From a virus: a stretch of 64,000 bases of DNA. The DNA is taken from positions 1-64,000 of the IMG/VR virus record IMGVR_UViG_3300046524_000229. One strand, given 5' to 3'. Positions 16,742 to 26,643 of this stretch are shown piece after piece; the first letter of the stretch is position 1; each line of letters begins with the position of its first letter. The translations under genes and the position numbers were made by a program. The notes under the pieces were generated by a model, which was not told the origin of the DNA, ran no database searches, and worked only from the letters and a program-made list of their open reading frames with translations.

Positions 16742-18213
16742 TGTCTAATATCATTTCAGGTACCTCCGTCATTTCAAGCACTAATAGTGTTCAGAATGGT
16801 AATGGTACAATCACTCAGACAGAACGATTATTTACTATTCGTCCTCGCGGTTCCAATACGGAAGACGTGGGAGGAGGCAATAGAGGCAGCCGTGCTTATA
16901 TCCGTATACTGTCAACAGATCCTACCACTTCTCTTAACCGTAAGACAGGCGTAAATGAAGGGCTGGGAGGTACATCCCTGTCTGCTAGCGGGGGTCCTCT
17001 CGATGCTGCCTTGAATGGCAATAACGCATACGGTGGCTACGCTAACTTCTTCGTTACAGATGTGCGTTGTGCATTGGACGAGAAACTGCAGATCACTGAA
17101 ACCTTTGGCGATGGTGAGGTTGCGTACTTCTTTGGCCGTCAGCCTATGTTCATGAACGTTTCTGGCTATATCTTCGATAGTGATGACAATAGCTGGTTCG
17201 TTGAGTTCCTGAGTATGTATGGTCAAGCCTTGCGTGGTACAGAGTTAGCTCGTAATTACGAACTGGTTAAGCTTGTGCTGCCTAACATGTACGTTATCGG
17301 ATCTTTCACGCACATCGATTGGGGCCAAAACTCGCAAAGGGATCAGGACATTCAGTTTTCGTTCCAATTCCTGATCAAGCAGCTTGTACCTATTGCCATT
17401 CGGATGCCGGGCGTACCTACGTCTTCAGACAGTGGGTTGATTAACTTCAACGCTATTCCTACATTCCAGACTCAAGCACAGATCAACACGGTAAAATCGA
17501 GCTTCTCAGCATTGCAAAGTGCTATCCAGAATCCTTTCTCGACTACTAGCGATATTGCTTCGAGTATTACCGGACTTGGTTCAGGGCTAAGCGCCGGTGT
17601 GACTGCAGATGCATCTACTTTCGGTGTAGGTTCGAATTCGTTTGGGTTCACCACGGATAATAGTTCGGGTAGCAGTCTCGGTTCTGCTCTAAGCAGCGCC
17701 GGAAGCACTATTTCAGGTATCTTCTCAAGCGTGAGTGCAAACCTGACGGGACTACGTGCAAGTCTGTTCTCTCCTATTTATGGCGTATTGTCATCGCTAA
17801 CTAAATTGGTTAAAAACGCAATGGGCTCAGTCACGTCTATTTTCAACGCACTGACAAGTCCAGTCCGTGATATAATCCGGGCTGTATCAGATATCAGTAA
17901 TCAGGCCATAGGTATTGTTAATCTTGTTAACGGTACTATTCAAGGCCTTACAGGTCAAGTTACTTCGATTGATAATCAGGTTCGTATTGCGCTTGGAAAT
18001 CTTAGCAACGCAGCCGGGGTTATCTCTAGCGCACCTAAGACTATCTCTCAGTCATTAGCCGAACTAGTCAATGCTGGAACGTTGCCTATTACGACTGGAT
18101 ACCTACAAAACCGGCCAATGGCAAGCCTTTCTTCATCTGGTACTGCACCATCGAAACTGGCATTGCTTAATTCCGGTGCTAAATACTCAGCTCAATCAGG
18201 CGCATCGTTATAA
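16741..18213 (+). CDS. Tail/baseplate structural protein
   Basis: The protein has 490 residues. The N-terminal half is a beta-rich domain in which aromatic and charged segments alternate (for example EVAYFFGRQPMFMNVSGYIFDSDDNSWFVEFL near 125-155), resembling hub-proximal proteins of contractile tails. The C-terminal half is Ser/Ala/Gly-rich with helical stretches. It is coupled by one-base overlaps to both neighbours, so the products are probably made in fixed ratio. The exact baseplate component is not certain. Confidence 0.6.
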   Translation: MSNIISGTSVISSTNSVQNGNGTITQTERLFTIRPRGSNTEDVGGGNRGSRAYIRILSTDPTTSLNRKTGVNEGLGGTSLSASGGPLDAALNGNNAYGGYANFFVTDVRCALDEKLQITETFGDGEVAYFFGRQPMFMNVSGYIFDSDDNSWFVEFLSMYGQALRGTELARNYELVKLVLPNMYVIGSFTHIDWGQNSQRDQDIQFSFQFLIKQLVPIAIRMPGVPTSSDSGLINFNAIPTFQTQAQINTVKSSFSALQSAIQNPFSTTSDIASSITGLGSGLSAGVTADASTFGVGSNSFGFTTDNSSGSSLGSALSSAGSTISGIFSSVSANLTGLRASLFSPIYGVLSSLTKLVKNAMGSVTSIFNALTSPVRDIIRAVSDISNQAIGIVNLVNGTIQGLTGQVTSIDNQVRIALGNLSNAAGVISSAPKTISQSLAELVNAGTLPITTGYLQNRPMASLSSSGTAPSKLALLNSGAKYSAQSGASL

Positions 18214-19070
18214 TGAGAAGTTATTCAAGTCTTTTAGTTTTCGAAGATATTTTCGATTTCGTTCCTAATCAGAACGCAGATGTAACAAGTCTTGCGTCTA
18301 TGATTTTCACGCCCAATGTGCCAATCGTAACGAATGATTGTCAGACAACTCTCGGCCTCTTCCAAACTGTTAACTACGAACTGGAAGGGGCTATTGAATT
18401 GGCTACTGGACTTGTTATAAGCCGGGACAGAATTGATAATCTTCTATTCCACGGAATTTACGAAATTGCTACACGAAGTCTATCTACTTGTATTGCACCT
18501 GGCGGTGTATGTCAGGCATGTTATTCTGCCAGTAATCCTAGAATTACGTCGATTCCCGCAATAGGATCCCGTGTAACTATTCAACCGGAATACATTTCTT
18601 CGACTGACGTCATCAAGGCTTCAGCCGGGGATACGACGTGGCCGCTAACTATCGCCGATGGCACGTATCAGTTCACGTATGTCTATGTAGATGGTGTGCT
18701 TCAAAATACGTCTGCATATTCAATTTCTAATTCCATATTGACGTTCAATACTCCTCTCGCAGCAGATAATAACGTTGTTGTGCATTACTCAAGTTATAAC
18801 AGGGCTCCGTACCTTGTCTTCCTAGCCACGACGTACTCGGGGTCTATGCTTGGCATGAAGCCTCTTCCGTCACAGCTGCTTCCTATAAGATCGTTGCTGC
18901 TAGGGTCATTGGTCCCTCAGAATAAACTAGAATTAATTGTAGAGTATACAAAAGAGGTCACTCAGATTCCTGAAGACTATCGAACCTATATCGACTCAAT
19001 TAATGACACGTTCGAAAAGGCATTGTATACTATTGCGATAAATTGTATCTATGCTAACGTGACGTCATAA
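18213..19070 (+). CDS. Baseplate-associated hypothetical protein
   Basis: This 285-residue beta-rich protein has a central segment (TYQFTYVYVDGVLQNTSAYSI) that resembles a small surface beta domain found in many phage tail proteins. A cysteine cluster (C92, C99, C102) precedes it. It overlaps both neighbouring genes by one base and probably belongs to the baseplate. Confidence 0.55.
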   Translation: MRSYSSLLVFEDIFDFVPNQNADVTSLASMIFTPNVPIVTNDCQTTLGLFQTVNYELEGAIELATGLVISRDRIDNLLFHGIYEIATRSLSTCIAPGGVCQACYSASNPRITSIPAIGSRVTIQPEYISSTDVIKASAGDTTWPLTIADGTYQFTYVYVDGVLQNTSAYSISNSILTFNTPLAADNNVVVHYSSYNRAPYLVFLATTYSGSMLGMKPLPSQLLPIRSLLLGSLVPQNKLELIVEYTKEVTQIPEDYRTYIDSINDTFEKALYTIAINCIYANVTS

Positions 19071-22000
19071 TGGCTTTATTCGACTCAATCCTAAACACAA
19101 CTGTTAACACCGTAATGTCCCAAAGTAAGGGACTTGCAAAGATCACTAGCACGACGTTCTCTATGACGGGAACGTCTATTGATTCCATTCGTACTCAAAC
19201 GCTTGGATCTGTGACTTCGTCCCTTGGCAATACGGATTACAACAGCCAACTGTATTCTCCAATTACGCAAATGAGCAGCTTTGCGTTGTCGAATGCTACG
19301 AGTCAAAGCCAGCAAGACGCTATCAACACCGCAACTCAAAATGCGTACTCTTCTGTTGATAACAGTTTTACTAACGCTTTTTCTACCGGTACTCCAAATA
19401 CACTCTTTGACATCCAATCAGCTTCAACGGGAGCCATCGGTACCGGTATTAACAGTTTTGGGTCGTCTCTCTCATCCATTAACGCAGCGCTAGTTTCGCC
19501 AGCACTAAGCTTGGGCAATGCCGCATTCGTGCAGACAGGACAGGTTTCGGATAATCTTTGCACGAATGTATTCAACACTGCGACTTCGGCTGTAAACTCA
19601 GCTGTATCGACGGTGAACTCATCTGTAGCAAGTATCATTGCTGCAAAGAATTCTGTCACTTCAGCAGTATCGAACCTCGTTAATGGTACGTCAAGTACAG
19701 CTACCGCTGCTCAAGCGGCGGCGAATATCTTTTCGTCAGCAGGTATTTCTGCCGTTAATGAAGGTACATCGGATGGAACTACGAATAACACTGATGTCAT
19801 TTATCAGGATGTGAAGCTTTACATCGAAGGCGTTCAGGTCCCATTCGAGGCTATCTCTATTTCACAAGGTATTGGAACGCTGCCGACGGCAAGTATCCAG
19901 ATCCCCCCACAGCCAGGTCTTCTGGACATCGCACGTTACTATCAGCCTAAGGTACACATCTTCTATGCGGATAGTGCGTATGGGGGCGATCGTCTGCTAT
20001 TCTGGGGACATATCGTAGTTGCTAACTACTCGAAATCCCGTAGCACAGGCAGTGCAAGCATTTCTTTCCACTGCGAGCATAAGAACTCACTGCTGAGCAC
20101 AGTTACGCTTGAGTTTGCAGGTTATGCTTCTAACGCTACTCAAGATCTAACTGACCCGAATCCAAACGCAGCTACTGCGAAGGTTAACAATCTTAACTCT
20201 ACCCTTGCTGTTATCAGTGCGCTTCAAGGTTTGACAGGTATGCAGCAGAGCGCTGACGATCTGCTTGACACAAGCAACAAGAACGTCGGTAATGCGGACG
20301 TTTCGAAACTTGCTCAACGCTTTGTAAATTTTGAGAACAGGCTCATTGGTATGCCTTCGGCTATCATGAACTTCTGGAATCAACTTAAGAAAGAATGCTA
20401 TACCAACGTAGTGCTTAATACGATCATGGCTGATATGTACATCCCTCTTGTTGAAGATGGACTAGCATTCTTCGATCGCCTTGCAGGCCACTATGTTATC
20501 GAAACGCTTATCGATACGACTAAGGAAAGCTACTGTCCAGGGGGAGTAACGCCTGCATCTACGGCTAAGCCTGTGATGGTCCCGCCTGCGTATCGTTTGA
20601 ATAGCATCTCAGCTATCAAGGCTACTCTTGGGGTAAGCACTATCACTAGTATGCTAGGCTTCTCTGGCGAAATGACTAACTTTCTGCAAATGTTCTCAGA
20701 CTTCTACACGGCTGTAGAGTATGAGATTTTGACGTTGGCTAGCCCTGCAGAAATCCCTGTTGATCCAACTTCGACAATCAATCTGGATGATGTCGCAGCT
20801 ATGGCTGCTGCAAACAAGATGGCTATTGAAACAATCGTTAAACCACAGGTTCCGTTCTATTACAGCCCTGTGTGTAACGTGCTGTTTCCAAAAATGTACC
20901 ACACTATTAACATCTCCCAGGACGAATCGCAAATCCCAAGCCGCCTTACGGCTTTCAGCGATGTCATCCCGGGAAGTCAGGGCGATCTTGGGTCGCACTA
21001 TCACGCTCCTAACTCAATTCGTGAGGCTATTGCATATGGCGCTACTATGTCCAATAAAGCAGGAATTACTCAGAACCTTCAAGTTAATCTCTTGGGTACG
21101 ACTGGACAATCCTTTAACGTGCCGGGTAAATACGAAGTCGGTCGAGGAGTCAGACACAAGCGTGTTACTATGCCTAACTGGCTTGCTCAGCTAGTTAAGG
21201 GCAAGATGCAGGACCAGGGTAATCCAAATAACGAATCATGGCCTGCAAAGACCGATCCTGACTACCAAGCCCTATGTGATTTGCATGCAGCGTGGATTGA
21301 TCGTTACGGGTTCGATAGAAACGTCTACGACGATGGCTCTGTTGAGTATGTGCGTAACACCGATAAGGATGTGCTTGATCCGTATTCGCAGAAGTCTGCC
21401 ATCCAGCCATTTCAACGATTACTCGTAGCTGCAGCTGACTTTGAGTACACGAAAGCCGTTGTTGCATCTAGATCAGGCAACGTTGAAGCTTTGTTCAATC
21501 CTTATATTGTGCCAGGCTATCCGATGGAAGTTTTGGATGATTCCCCGAACTCGCCTTGCTTCCATGCAATGTGTTCGTCGGTGACTCATCAGTTCACTTC
21601 ACGTAGCATTGGAACGTCGATTGGTATGATTGCAGTGTGCTCGTATACGGAAATGGTGAACTACTATATGCAGCCTATTCATCCGTGGCTTCAGACTGCC
21701 TTGAACATTATTAATACTGCAGCTGGGCAATCGGGCAAATCATCGACAGATGGAGATGGGTATGGTAATCCGCCTGACGACTTAACGATCAACAGCACTA
21801 TTCTGTTTAATGATGTAGCAAAGTCTAAGGCGGATGACTTTTATAGTTCTACGCTTGGATCTAAAGCGGTGTCTATCGATGATCTATATGACTTCGATAT
21901 GGGCCAGGTTGTCCCCGTTGCTCGTACTAATGGTCTCTTGACCGAAAGCTCGGCTACATCGGTGAGAATGGCTAATGGCGGAGAGAAGAATGACTTCTTG

Positions 22001-22300
22001 ACTGCTGTGGGTAATCTACGCCTTGTACGTCGTCCAATCGAAGGTAAGAAGAGTATTCAAGCGAAGTTTGGATTAACATTTATTGATCTGAATACGACGA
22101 ATTATAACCCTACCGCTGTTCAGTACCAGAACCCGAATCTTGACGATTCAGAAATGCTTGAGCCTGGTGCCAGCATATTTCTGGACTATCAGGAAGTGGC
22201 TGATTTTATTGCAAATTCAGATGCTACATCTTCAACCGCAACCACGACAACCTCTGCTACTACTGGCTCTGGAGCACCGATTGGCTTTGGTGGAAGTTAA
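19070..22300 (+). CDS. Baseplate hub protein (gp27/gpD-like)
   Basis: The protein has 1076 residues. The N-terminal ~230 residues are a Ser/Thr/Ala/Asn-rich stretch. A domain then starts at about 245 with YIEGVQVPFEAISISQGIG, PTASIQIPP and a strand RLLFWGHIVVA. This is the pattern of the first beta domain of gp27/gpD-type hub proteins, which form the trimeric ring above the spike. A second long region with mixed folds follows. A GSGAPIGFGG-like tail ends the protein. It is followed by a good ribosome site and TAAAATA for the next gene. Confidence 0.65.
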   Translation: MALFDSILNTTVNTVMSQSKGLAKITSTTFSMTGTSIDSIRTQTLGSVTSSLGNTDYNSQLYSPITQMSSFALSNATSQSQQDAINTATQNAYSSVDNSFTNAFSTGTPNTLFDIQSASTGAIGTGINSFGSSLSSINAALVSPALSLGNAAFVQTGQVSDNLCTNVFNTATSAVNSAVSTVNSSVASIIAAKNSVTSAVSNLVNGTSSTATAAQAAANIFSSAGISAVNEGTSDGTTNNTDVIYQDVKLYIEGVQVPFEAISISQGIGTLPTASIQIPPQPGLLDIARYYQPKVHIFYADSAYGGDRLLFWGHIVVANYSKSRSTGSASISFHCEHKNSLLSTVTLEFAGYASNATQDLTDPNPNAATAKVNNLNSTLAVISALQGLTGMQQSADDLLDTSNKNVGNADVSKLAQRFVNFENRLIGMPSAIMNFWNQLKKECYTNVVLNTIMADMYIPLVEDGLAFFDRLAGHYVIETLIDTTKESYCPGGVTPASTAKPVMVPPAYRLNSISAIKATLGVSTITSMLGFSGEMTNFLQMFSDFYTAVEYEILTLASPAEIPVDPTSTINLDDVAAMAAANKMAIETIVKPQVPFYYSPVCNVLFPKMYHTINISQDESQIPSRLTAFSDVIPGSQGDLGSHYHAPNSIREAIAYGATMSNKAGITQNLQVNLLGTTGQSFNVPGKYEVGRGVRHKRVTMPNWLAQLVKGKMQDQGNPNNESWPAKTDPDYQALCDLHAAWIDRYGFDRNVYDDGSVEYVRNTDKDVLDPYSQKSAIQPFQRLLVAAADFEYTKAVVASRSGNVEALFNPYIVPGYPMEVLDDSPNSPCFHAMCSSVTHQFTSRSIGTSIGMIAVCSYTEMVNYYMQPIHPWLQTALNIINTAAGQSGKSSTDGDGYGNPPDDLTINSTILFNDVAKSKADDFYSSTLGSKAVSIDDLYDFDMGQVVPVARTNGLLTESSATSVRMANGGEKNDFLTAVGNLRLVRRPIEGKKSIQAKFGLTFIDLNTTNYNPTAVQYQNPNLDDSEMLEPGASIFLDYQEVADFIANSDATSSTATTTTSATTGSGAPIGFGGS

Positions 22301-22316
22301 GGAGTAAAATAGCACT

Positions 22317-22532
22317 ATGACAACGACAAACACAGATGGATTCGCAGCCCTTGGGGAAACTAAGGGCGGTTTGCCAAGAAGCGTTAACATCCCTACGAAT
22401 ATCTCAAGTATGTTATCTGGGACTTCGTGGGCAGATGACGTGTTCGTATACCAGAAATTTGCTGAGAAGTTGCAGGCATATCTTGTTGGTTATGTAAATG
22501 CAATCTACTCGGATCATAACGTATATCTATAA
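22317..22532 (+). CDS. Small baseplate-region protein
   Basis: This 71-residue protein is of unknown function. It is preceded by AAGGAG at 22299-22304 and TAAAATA at 22305-22311. It overlaps the sigma-factor gene by one base, so the two are translationally coupled. Confidence 0.55.
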   Translation: MTTTNTDGFAALGETKGGLPRSVNIPTNISSMLSGTSWADDVFVYQKFAEKLQAYLVGYVNAIYSDHNVYL

Positions 22533-23248
22533 TGACTGAAGAAACTACAAAACCAGAATTTATCGACTATCGGTCAAAAGACCGGGAGTTGTTTGACAAA
22601 TGGAAAGAGACCGGCAGTAAACGGGATCTTGGTAATTTGATGCATCAACTCTCAGGGGTTATTTATCAGGAAGTCAATAGACAGTCTGGAAGTCTACCCA
22701 ATGCTGCGCTTAGTGCAGAGGCTAAAACTTGGGCTATCAAAGCCATCAATACGTATGATCCTAGTAAAGGGACTCAGCTGTCTACGCACGTAACTAATTA
22801 TCTCCAACGTGTACGTCGCCTAAATTACAAGTATCAGAACGCAGTTAGACTTCCTGAAAATATGCAGCTTATGTATAGGGATTGGAATTCGGCTAATCAG
22901 GAATTGTCCGATCAGCTTAACCGTGATCCTACTGAAGAAGAACTCGCTAAGCATTTAGGTTGGACAAAGCCTCAAGTTATTAAATATAGAAACTCTCTGT
23001 ACTCGGATCTCGTTGAATCAGCTTCGGATAAACCAGCTGAATTTACTCAGTACAATGAAAGCGCAGAACTTATGGCCTATCTCATGAGTCAACTGACGCC
23101 TGATGAAAAATTTATTCTTGACAACGTTAAACTGATGCCTGCCCCGCAAATCGCTGCAAAGCTTGGTGTTAACATCAATCGATATAACTATATCAAGACG
23201 CAACTTAAGAACAAAATCGAAAAAATTAAGCAGGATATTGGACTCTAA
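22532..23248 (+). CDS. Sigma70-family RNA polymerase sigma factor
   Basis: The protein has 238 residues. A region-2-like segment spans about 60-115, with AIKAINTYDPSKGTQLSTHV corresponding to the Y-x-x-xxG-x-x-F-x-T-x-(A/V) core. A region-3 helix set has the phrase NRDPTEEELAKHLGW (130-144), and a region-4 HTH spans about 185-235 (LTPDEKFILDNVK, then QIAAKLGVNINRYNYIKTQL). Such proteins redirect host RNA polymerase to phage promoters. Its place inside the baseplate operon suggests a late-gene or delayed regulator, possibly acting at the TAAAATA motif. It is coupled by one-base overlaps on both sides. Confidence 0.85.
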   Translation: MTEETTKPEFIDYRSKDRELFDKWKETGSKRDLGNLMHQLSGVIYQEVNRQSGSLPNAALSAEAKTWAIKAINTYDPSKGTQLSTHVTNYLQRVRRLNYKYQNAVRLPENMQLMYRDWNSANQELSDQLNRDPTEEELAKHLGWTKPQVIKYRNSLYSDLVESASDKPAEFTQYNESAELMAYLMSQLTPDEKFILDNVKLMPAPQIAAKLGVNINRYNYIKTQLKNKIEKIKQDIGL

Positions 23249-23640
23249 TGGCAATCGATACAAACTCAGCCATCGGGCAAGCTCAGACGATTTATAATCA
23301 ACTCGCCCAGTACTTTTCAGATATGCAATCATATTTGAATAATGGCGGAGCTTGTCCAGATTTCACGACGTATATTACGTCCATTGATTATTCCGAGCTT
23401 CATCGTTTCACCGACCAATCTCAATCAGGTAGTGCAAACTATCCTAACGGCTCTGCTATCGAGAGCGTTCACCACATCTCTTCGGTGTTGCGTGAATTTG
23501 CCCTCCGTACTAAAAATAAAGCTGCATACTATTCAGATGGCGCGGGAGAAGCTACGGATGAATCCAATTACTATGCAACGCTCAAGACTGCTACTGTCAG
23601 TACCTTGAACGGAATCGTTACCCCTGGAGGTGGTATTTAA
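23248..23640 (+). CDS. Baseplate-region hypothetical protein
   Basis: This 130-residue protein is probably helical, with a Gly-rich ending (TPGGGI). It is coupled by one-base overlaps to the sigma factor and to the gp25-like gene. A structural or assembly role is likely from context. Confidence 0.55.
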   Translation: MAIDTNSAIGQAQTIYNQLAQYFSDMQSYLNNGGACPDFTTYITSIDYSELHRFTDQSQSGSANYPNGSAIESVHHISSVLREFALRTKNKAAYYSDGAGEATDESNYYATLKTATVSTLNGIVTPGGGI

Positions 23641-24173
23641 TGGCCGGATTAAACTTTAATTTCAATCAGCGTATTGGTACTACCTCCAACCTTCCAACTG
23701 GCGCAACTTATGATATGCTATTTATTTCATTTCCAGGGGGCTTTCCACAAAGCCAACTCGTATTTGAAATAGCAGATACTCCTCGTAAGGTGACCGGGCT
23801 TCAGAAAGTAGCTCAGATGTTTTTAAAAATCCTGTTTACTCATAAAGGATCTAACGTCATATTCCCCCAACAGGGAACTTACTTTTCTGATTATGTTGTT
23901 AATGCTAATCGTGTAGAAACAACCGATACAACATTGACTTCAGATTTAACTGAACAGATTACCGACGCTCAAACACAATGTCAGTATATTCTTAATACGA
24001 CTGATTCAGATGTAGCAAGCCAGCTTCAAACTGTGCAATTGCTTGGTATCGACGTTTCTCAGGAAAGCATTGTTATGTATTTGAGAATTCTCACCAACGC
24101 AGGGGCAATGGCTAGTATTTCAGTTCCCTTCCCCCAACTCGATCTCCCTCTTACAGATCAAATGCAAACGTGA
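23640..24173 (+). CDS. Baseplate wedge protein, gp25-like
   Basis: The protein has 177 residues. The segment FLKILFTHKGSNVIFPQQGTYFSDYV (about 60-86) matches the core of the gp25/W wedge family, in which a helix leads to a G-S-x-x-x-x-P-x-x-G turn. These proteins join the wedge to the sheath. The next gene is a baseplate J-like wedge protein, as in many myoviruses. Confidence 0.65.
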   Translation: MAGLNFNFNQRIGTTSNLPTGATYDMLFISFPGGFPQSQLVFEIADTPRKVTGLQKVAQMFLKILFTHKGSNVIFPQQGTYFSDYVVNANRVETTDTTLTSDLTEQITDAQTQCQYILNTTDSDVASQLQTVQLLGIDVSQESIVMYLRILTNAGAMASISVPFPQLDLPLTDQMQT

Positions 24174-24180
24174 TAGGATG

Positions 24181-24223
24181 GTACGTTACATGTGGAAGAA
24201 TTAAACTACTACAAGTAACGTAC
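24181..24223 (+). promoter_or_regulatory. Perfect 9-bp inverted repeat before the baseplate J gene
   Basis: GTACGTTAC at 24181-24189 pairs with GTAACGTAC at 24215-24223 around a 25-base loop. No T-tract follows, so this is not a simple terminator. It could be an RNA processing or stability element, or a protein site. It ends 12 bp before the ATG. Confidence 0.45.
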
Positions 24224-24235
24224 TGACCTATAACT

Positions 24236-26641
24236 ATGGCAAATTTCTACAGCGTTTTACCTGGGCTACAGCCCTCCCAACAAGACATCCTGCAAGCTGA
24301 ACTTTTGGCGAAGCAAATCCTCGAAGCCGCATATCCCGACATGGACCTCCGTGAAGGTACTGGACTTCGAGATTTGGTGCTTCGTCCTTCAGCAATGCTT
24401 CTTGCCGTCGTTCGTGCTGGCATCGATTATTACTTTGCCCAGAACACTATTCAAGGCGTTGATGATACGACGCCAACAAGCATCGTTGATGATATCCTAA
24501 GTAACTGGTTTATTACCCGTAACCTGGGAACCCGTGCTGTTATCAACGCACGTCTGTACTTTGCACGTCAGAAGAACGTATCTCTGACTACAGACATCTT
24601 CTTCTCGACAGATAACGTATCGAAGTTTTTCCCACAAACCCCTGTGACCTTCGCATCTGGTTCGCTTACTTACGACGCATTCCAGAATGAATACTACGTC
24701 GACGTCGACCTTATCGCTGAAGCAGAAGGAACTCAGTACAATATCGGTTCTGGCTCGCTGCTGTATTTTTCAAACTTTGACCCATACTTCCTCCATGCTG
24801 AAATTAATTACCTGAAGGATAGTTCGGTTTCGTCTGAGACAAACGAAGAATTTATTACTCGTGCTCAAACTGCTATTTCTACGCGTAACCTGATCAATGA
24901 TCCTTCGATTACAGCGAATCTGCAAAACAACTTTAACTATCTGAATCAGATCGTATCTATCGGTATGGGTGATCCAGAAATGATCCGTGACCAAATCCAG
25001 GCCGTGTTCACTGGCCAGCTTCCGCAGCTCATTACCCAGCTTACCAGCTCAGGTACGACTGCGACTGCTACCTTGGCTAATCATGGTTATAATTCAGGTC
25101 AGACTGTAACAATTGCTGGGGGTGCTCCGACAACCTACAACGGTTCGTATACGATTACTGTAGTTGACACTTCGCATTTTACGTATCAGATGGCTACGGC
25201 TGCAACGAACGTAACTGTGCTTCCTACGGTTCAAGCTGTGAACTCCCCGTTGCTTATCCATAACGGCGGTATGGTCGACGTCTACTGTGGCAATACGATT
25301 GCTTCGTCAGTTGTTCAGTTGACTACCGATGCTTTCGGCAATGCTGATCTTACCGGTGCAGTGTACTCATTCTCACGTAGCTCCGTGGCTGGTGGTAGCT
25401 CCGACGATACGATTCCTGTCAATGCTACGATCTCGGCTACTAGTGCAACGATTGCTGCTAGTTCAGGTCTTGTTCACGTATCTTCTGTTCAGCATGGTCT
25501 GTCTACTGGTCAAACTGTGATGGTTAGCGGAATCGCACAAACTCTGCCTATTACCTCGATTTCCTGTTCCGGTATTACTGTGACCGTGGTTTCGGCTGGA
25601 CATGGCTTGACTAATGGCACATCAGTAACTATCTCTGGCGTGACCCCAACTACGTACAATGGAACTTATACGATAACAGTTATCGACGCTAATACGTTCA
25701 TTTACTTCGTAGCCTTCAACATCGCAAGTGCAGGTACTGGCGCTCCAATGCTGATCGGTAACCCGAGTATTAGCGGAACGTTCAGCGTCAATGTAACCAG
25801 CGCTAATGCATTTGATATTGTTATGCCTGGACTTTGGACAAGTGGATCGGTTACGACTACGAATGCGGCAGTGATTCAATATGCTGTTCCATACACGGTT
25901 ACTAACAAGTACACACAGAGCCAACTTATCTCTGCGATGACTTGCAGCGGAACTACCGTTACTGTGACTGTTCCTAACCACGGCATTACTTCTAACCGGT
26001 ACGTAACTATTACTGGCGCAACGACTGCCGCCTTTAATGGAACGTGGCTTATTTCTAACGCCCTGAATAAGGATCAATTTCAGTTCACGGTTCCCGCTAC
26101 GATCAGTGGATCGGCAGGTAATAATGCAGTTGTTAACTCGGTTATTCCTTGGAACGATTATGGTTTCAGCTCACGTCAAGACTTGGTAATCAGCTTTGGT
26201 TCTCTATATGCAAACCAGACAGCCAGCTTCACGATTAACTATTTTGACAACGTGGATAGCGTGCAAAGCTATCTGGAGAACTCAACCAATCGTGTTCTTT
26301 GTGGAGATTTGCTTGCCAGGGGCTTTAACTTCTATTTGCTTGACCTTACTGTTACGGCATATAATGGCACAACTCCAGATGCAACGGTAATTACTGATAT
26401 TGTAAAGACGTTCCTGACTGCGATGAATCCAGGCGATACGCTTATTGTTTCTAACCTGACTTCATCGCTGAATACGGCGGGAATTACCAATATCAAAACA
26501 CCGATTGGTATTAACTACACGCACTTTACACGTGACCTGATTACTCCTACGACCGGCTCGATTACTGACTTTCTTGATCCGAATGATAGAACTAACATCT
26601 TTATACTGAACACAGTAACAACTAATAACCAAACTGTTTAA
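24236..26641 (+). CDS. Baseplate J-like wedge protein with repeated beta insertions
   Basis: The protein has 801 residues. The N-terminus (ILEAAYPDMDLREGTGLRDLVL, FITRAQTAISTRNL) matches the gpJ/gp6 wedge family. From about 275 to 645 the protein carries at least three related beta modules of the form HGxxxGxxVxIxGxxxxxYNGxxxITxVxxxxFxY, near 280, 450 and 575, plus a partial fourth. The family body resumes afterwards (SSRQDLVISFGSLYANQTASFTINYFDNVD). The modules probably decorate the baseplate edge. Confidence 0.75.
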   Translation: MANFYSVLPGLQPSQQDILQAELLAKQILEAAYPDMDLREGTGLRDLVLRPSAMLLAVVRAGIDYYFAQNTIQGVDDTTPTSIVDDILSNWFITRNLGTRAVINARLYFARQKNVSLTTDIFFSTDNVSKFFPQTPVTFASGSLTYDAFQNEYYVDVDLIAEAEGTQYNIGSGSLLYFSNFDPYFLHAEINYLKDSSVSSETNEEFITRAQTAISTRNLINDPSITANLQNNFNYLNQIVSIGMGDPEMIRDQIQAVFTGQLPQLITQLTSSGTTATATLANHGYNSGQTVTIAGGAPTTYNGSYTITVVDTSHFTYQMATAATNVTVLPTVQAVNSPLLIHNGGMVDVYCGNTIASSVVQLTTDAFGNADLTGAVYSFSRSSVAGGSSDDTIPVNATISATSATIAASSGLVHVSSVQHGLSTGQTVMVSGIAQTLPITSISCSGITVTVVSAGHGLTNGTSVTISGVTPTTYNGTYTITVIDANTFIYFVAFNIASAGTGAPMLIGNPSISGTFSVNVTSANAFDIVMPGLWTSGSVTTTNAAVIQYAVPYTVTNKYTQSQLISAMTCSGTTVTVTVPNHGITSNRYVTITGATTAAFNGTWLISNALNKDQFQFTVPATISGSAGNNAVVNSVIPWNDYGFSSRQDLVISFGSLYANQTASFTINYFDNVDSVQSYLENSTNRVLCGDLLARGFNFYLLDLTVTAYNGTTPDATVITDIVKTFLTAMNPGDTLIVSNLTSSLNTAGITNIKTPIGINYTHFTRDLITPTTGSITDFLDPNDRTNIFILNTVTTNNQTV

Positions 26642-26643
26642 AC

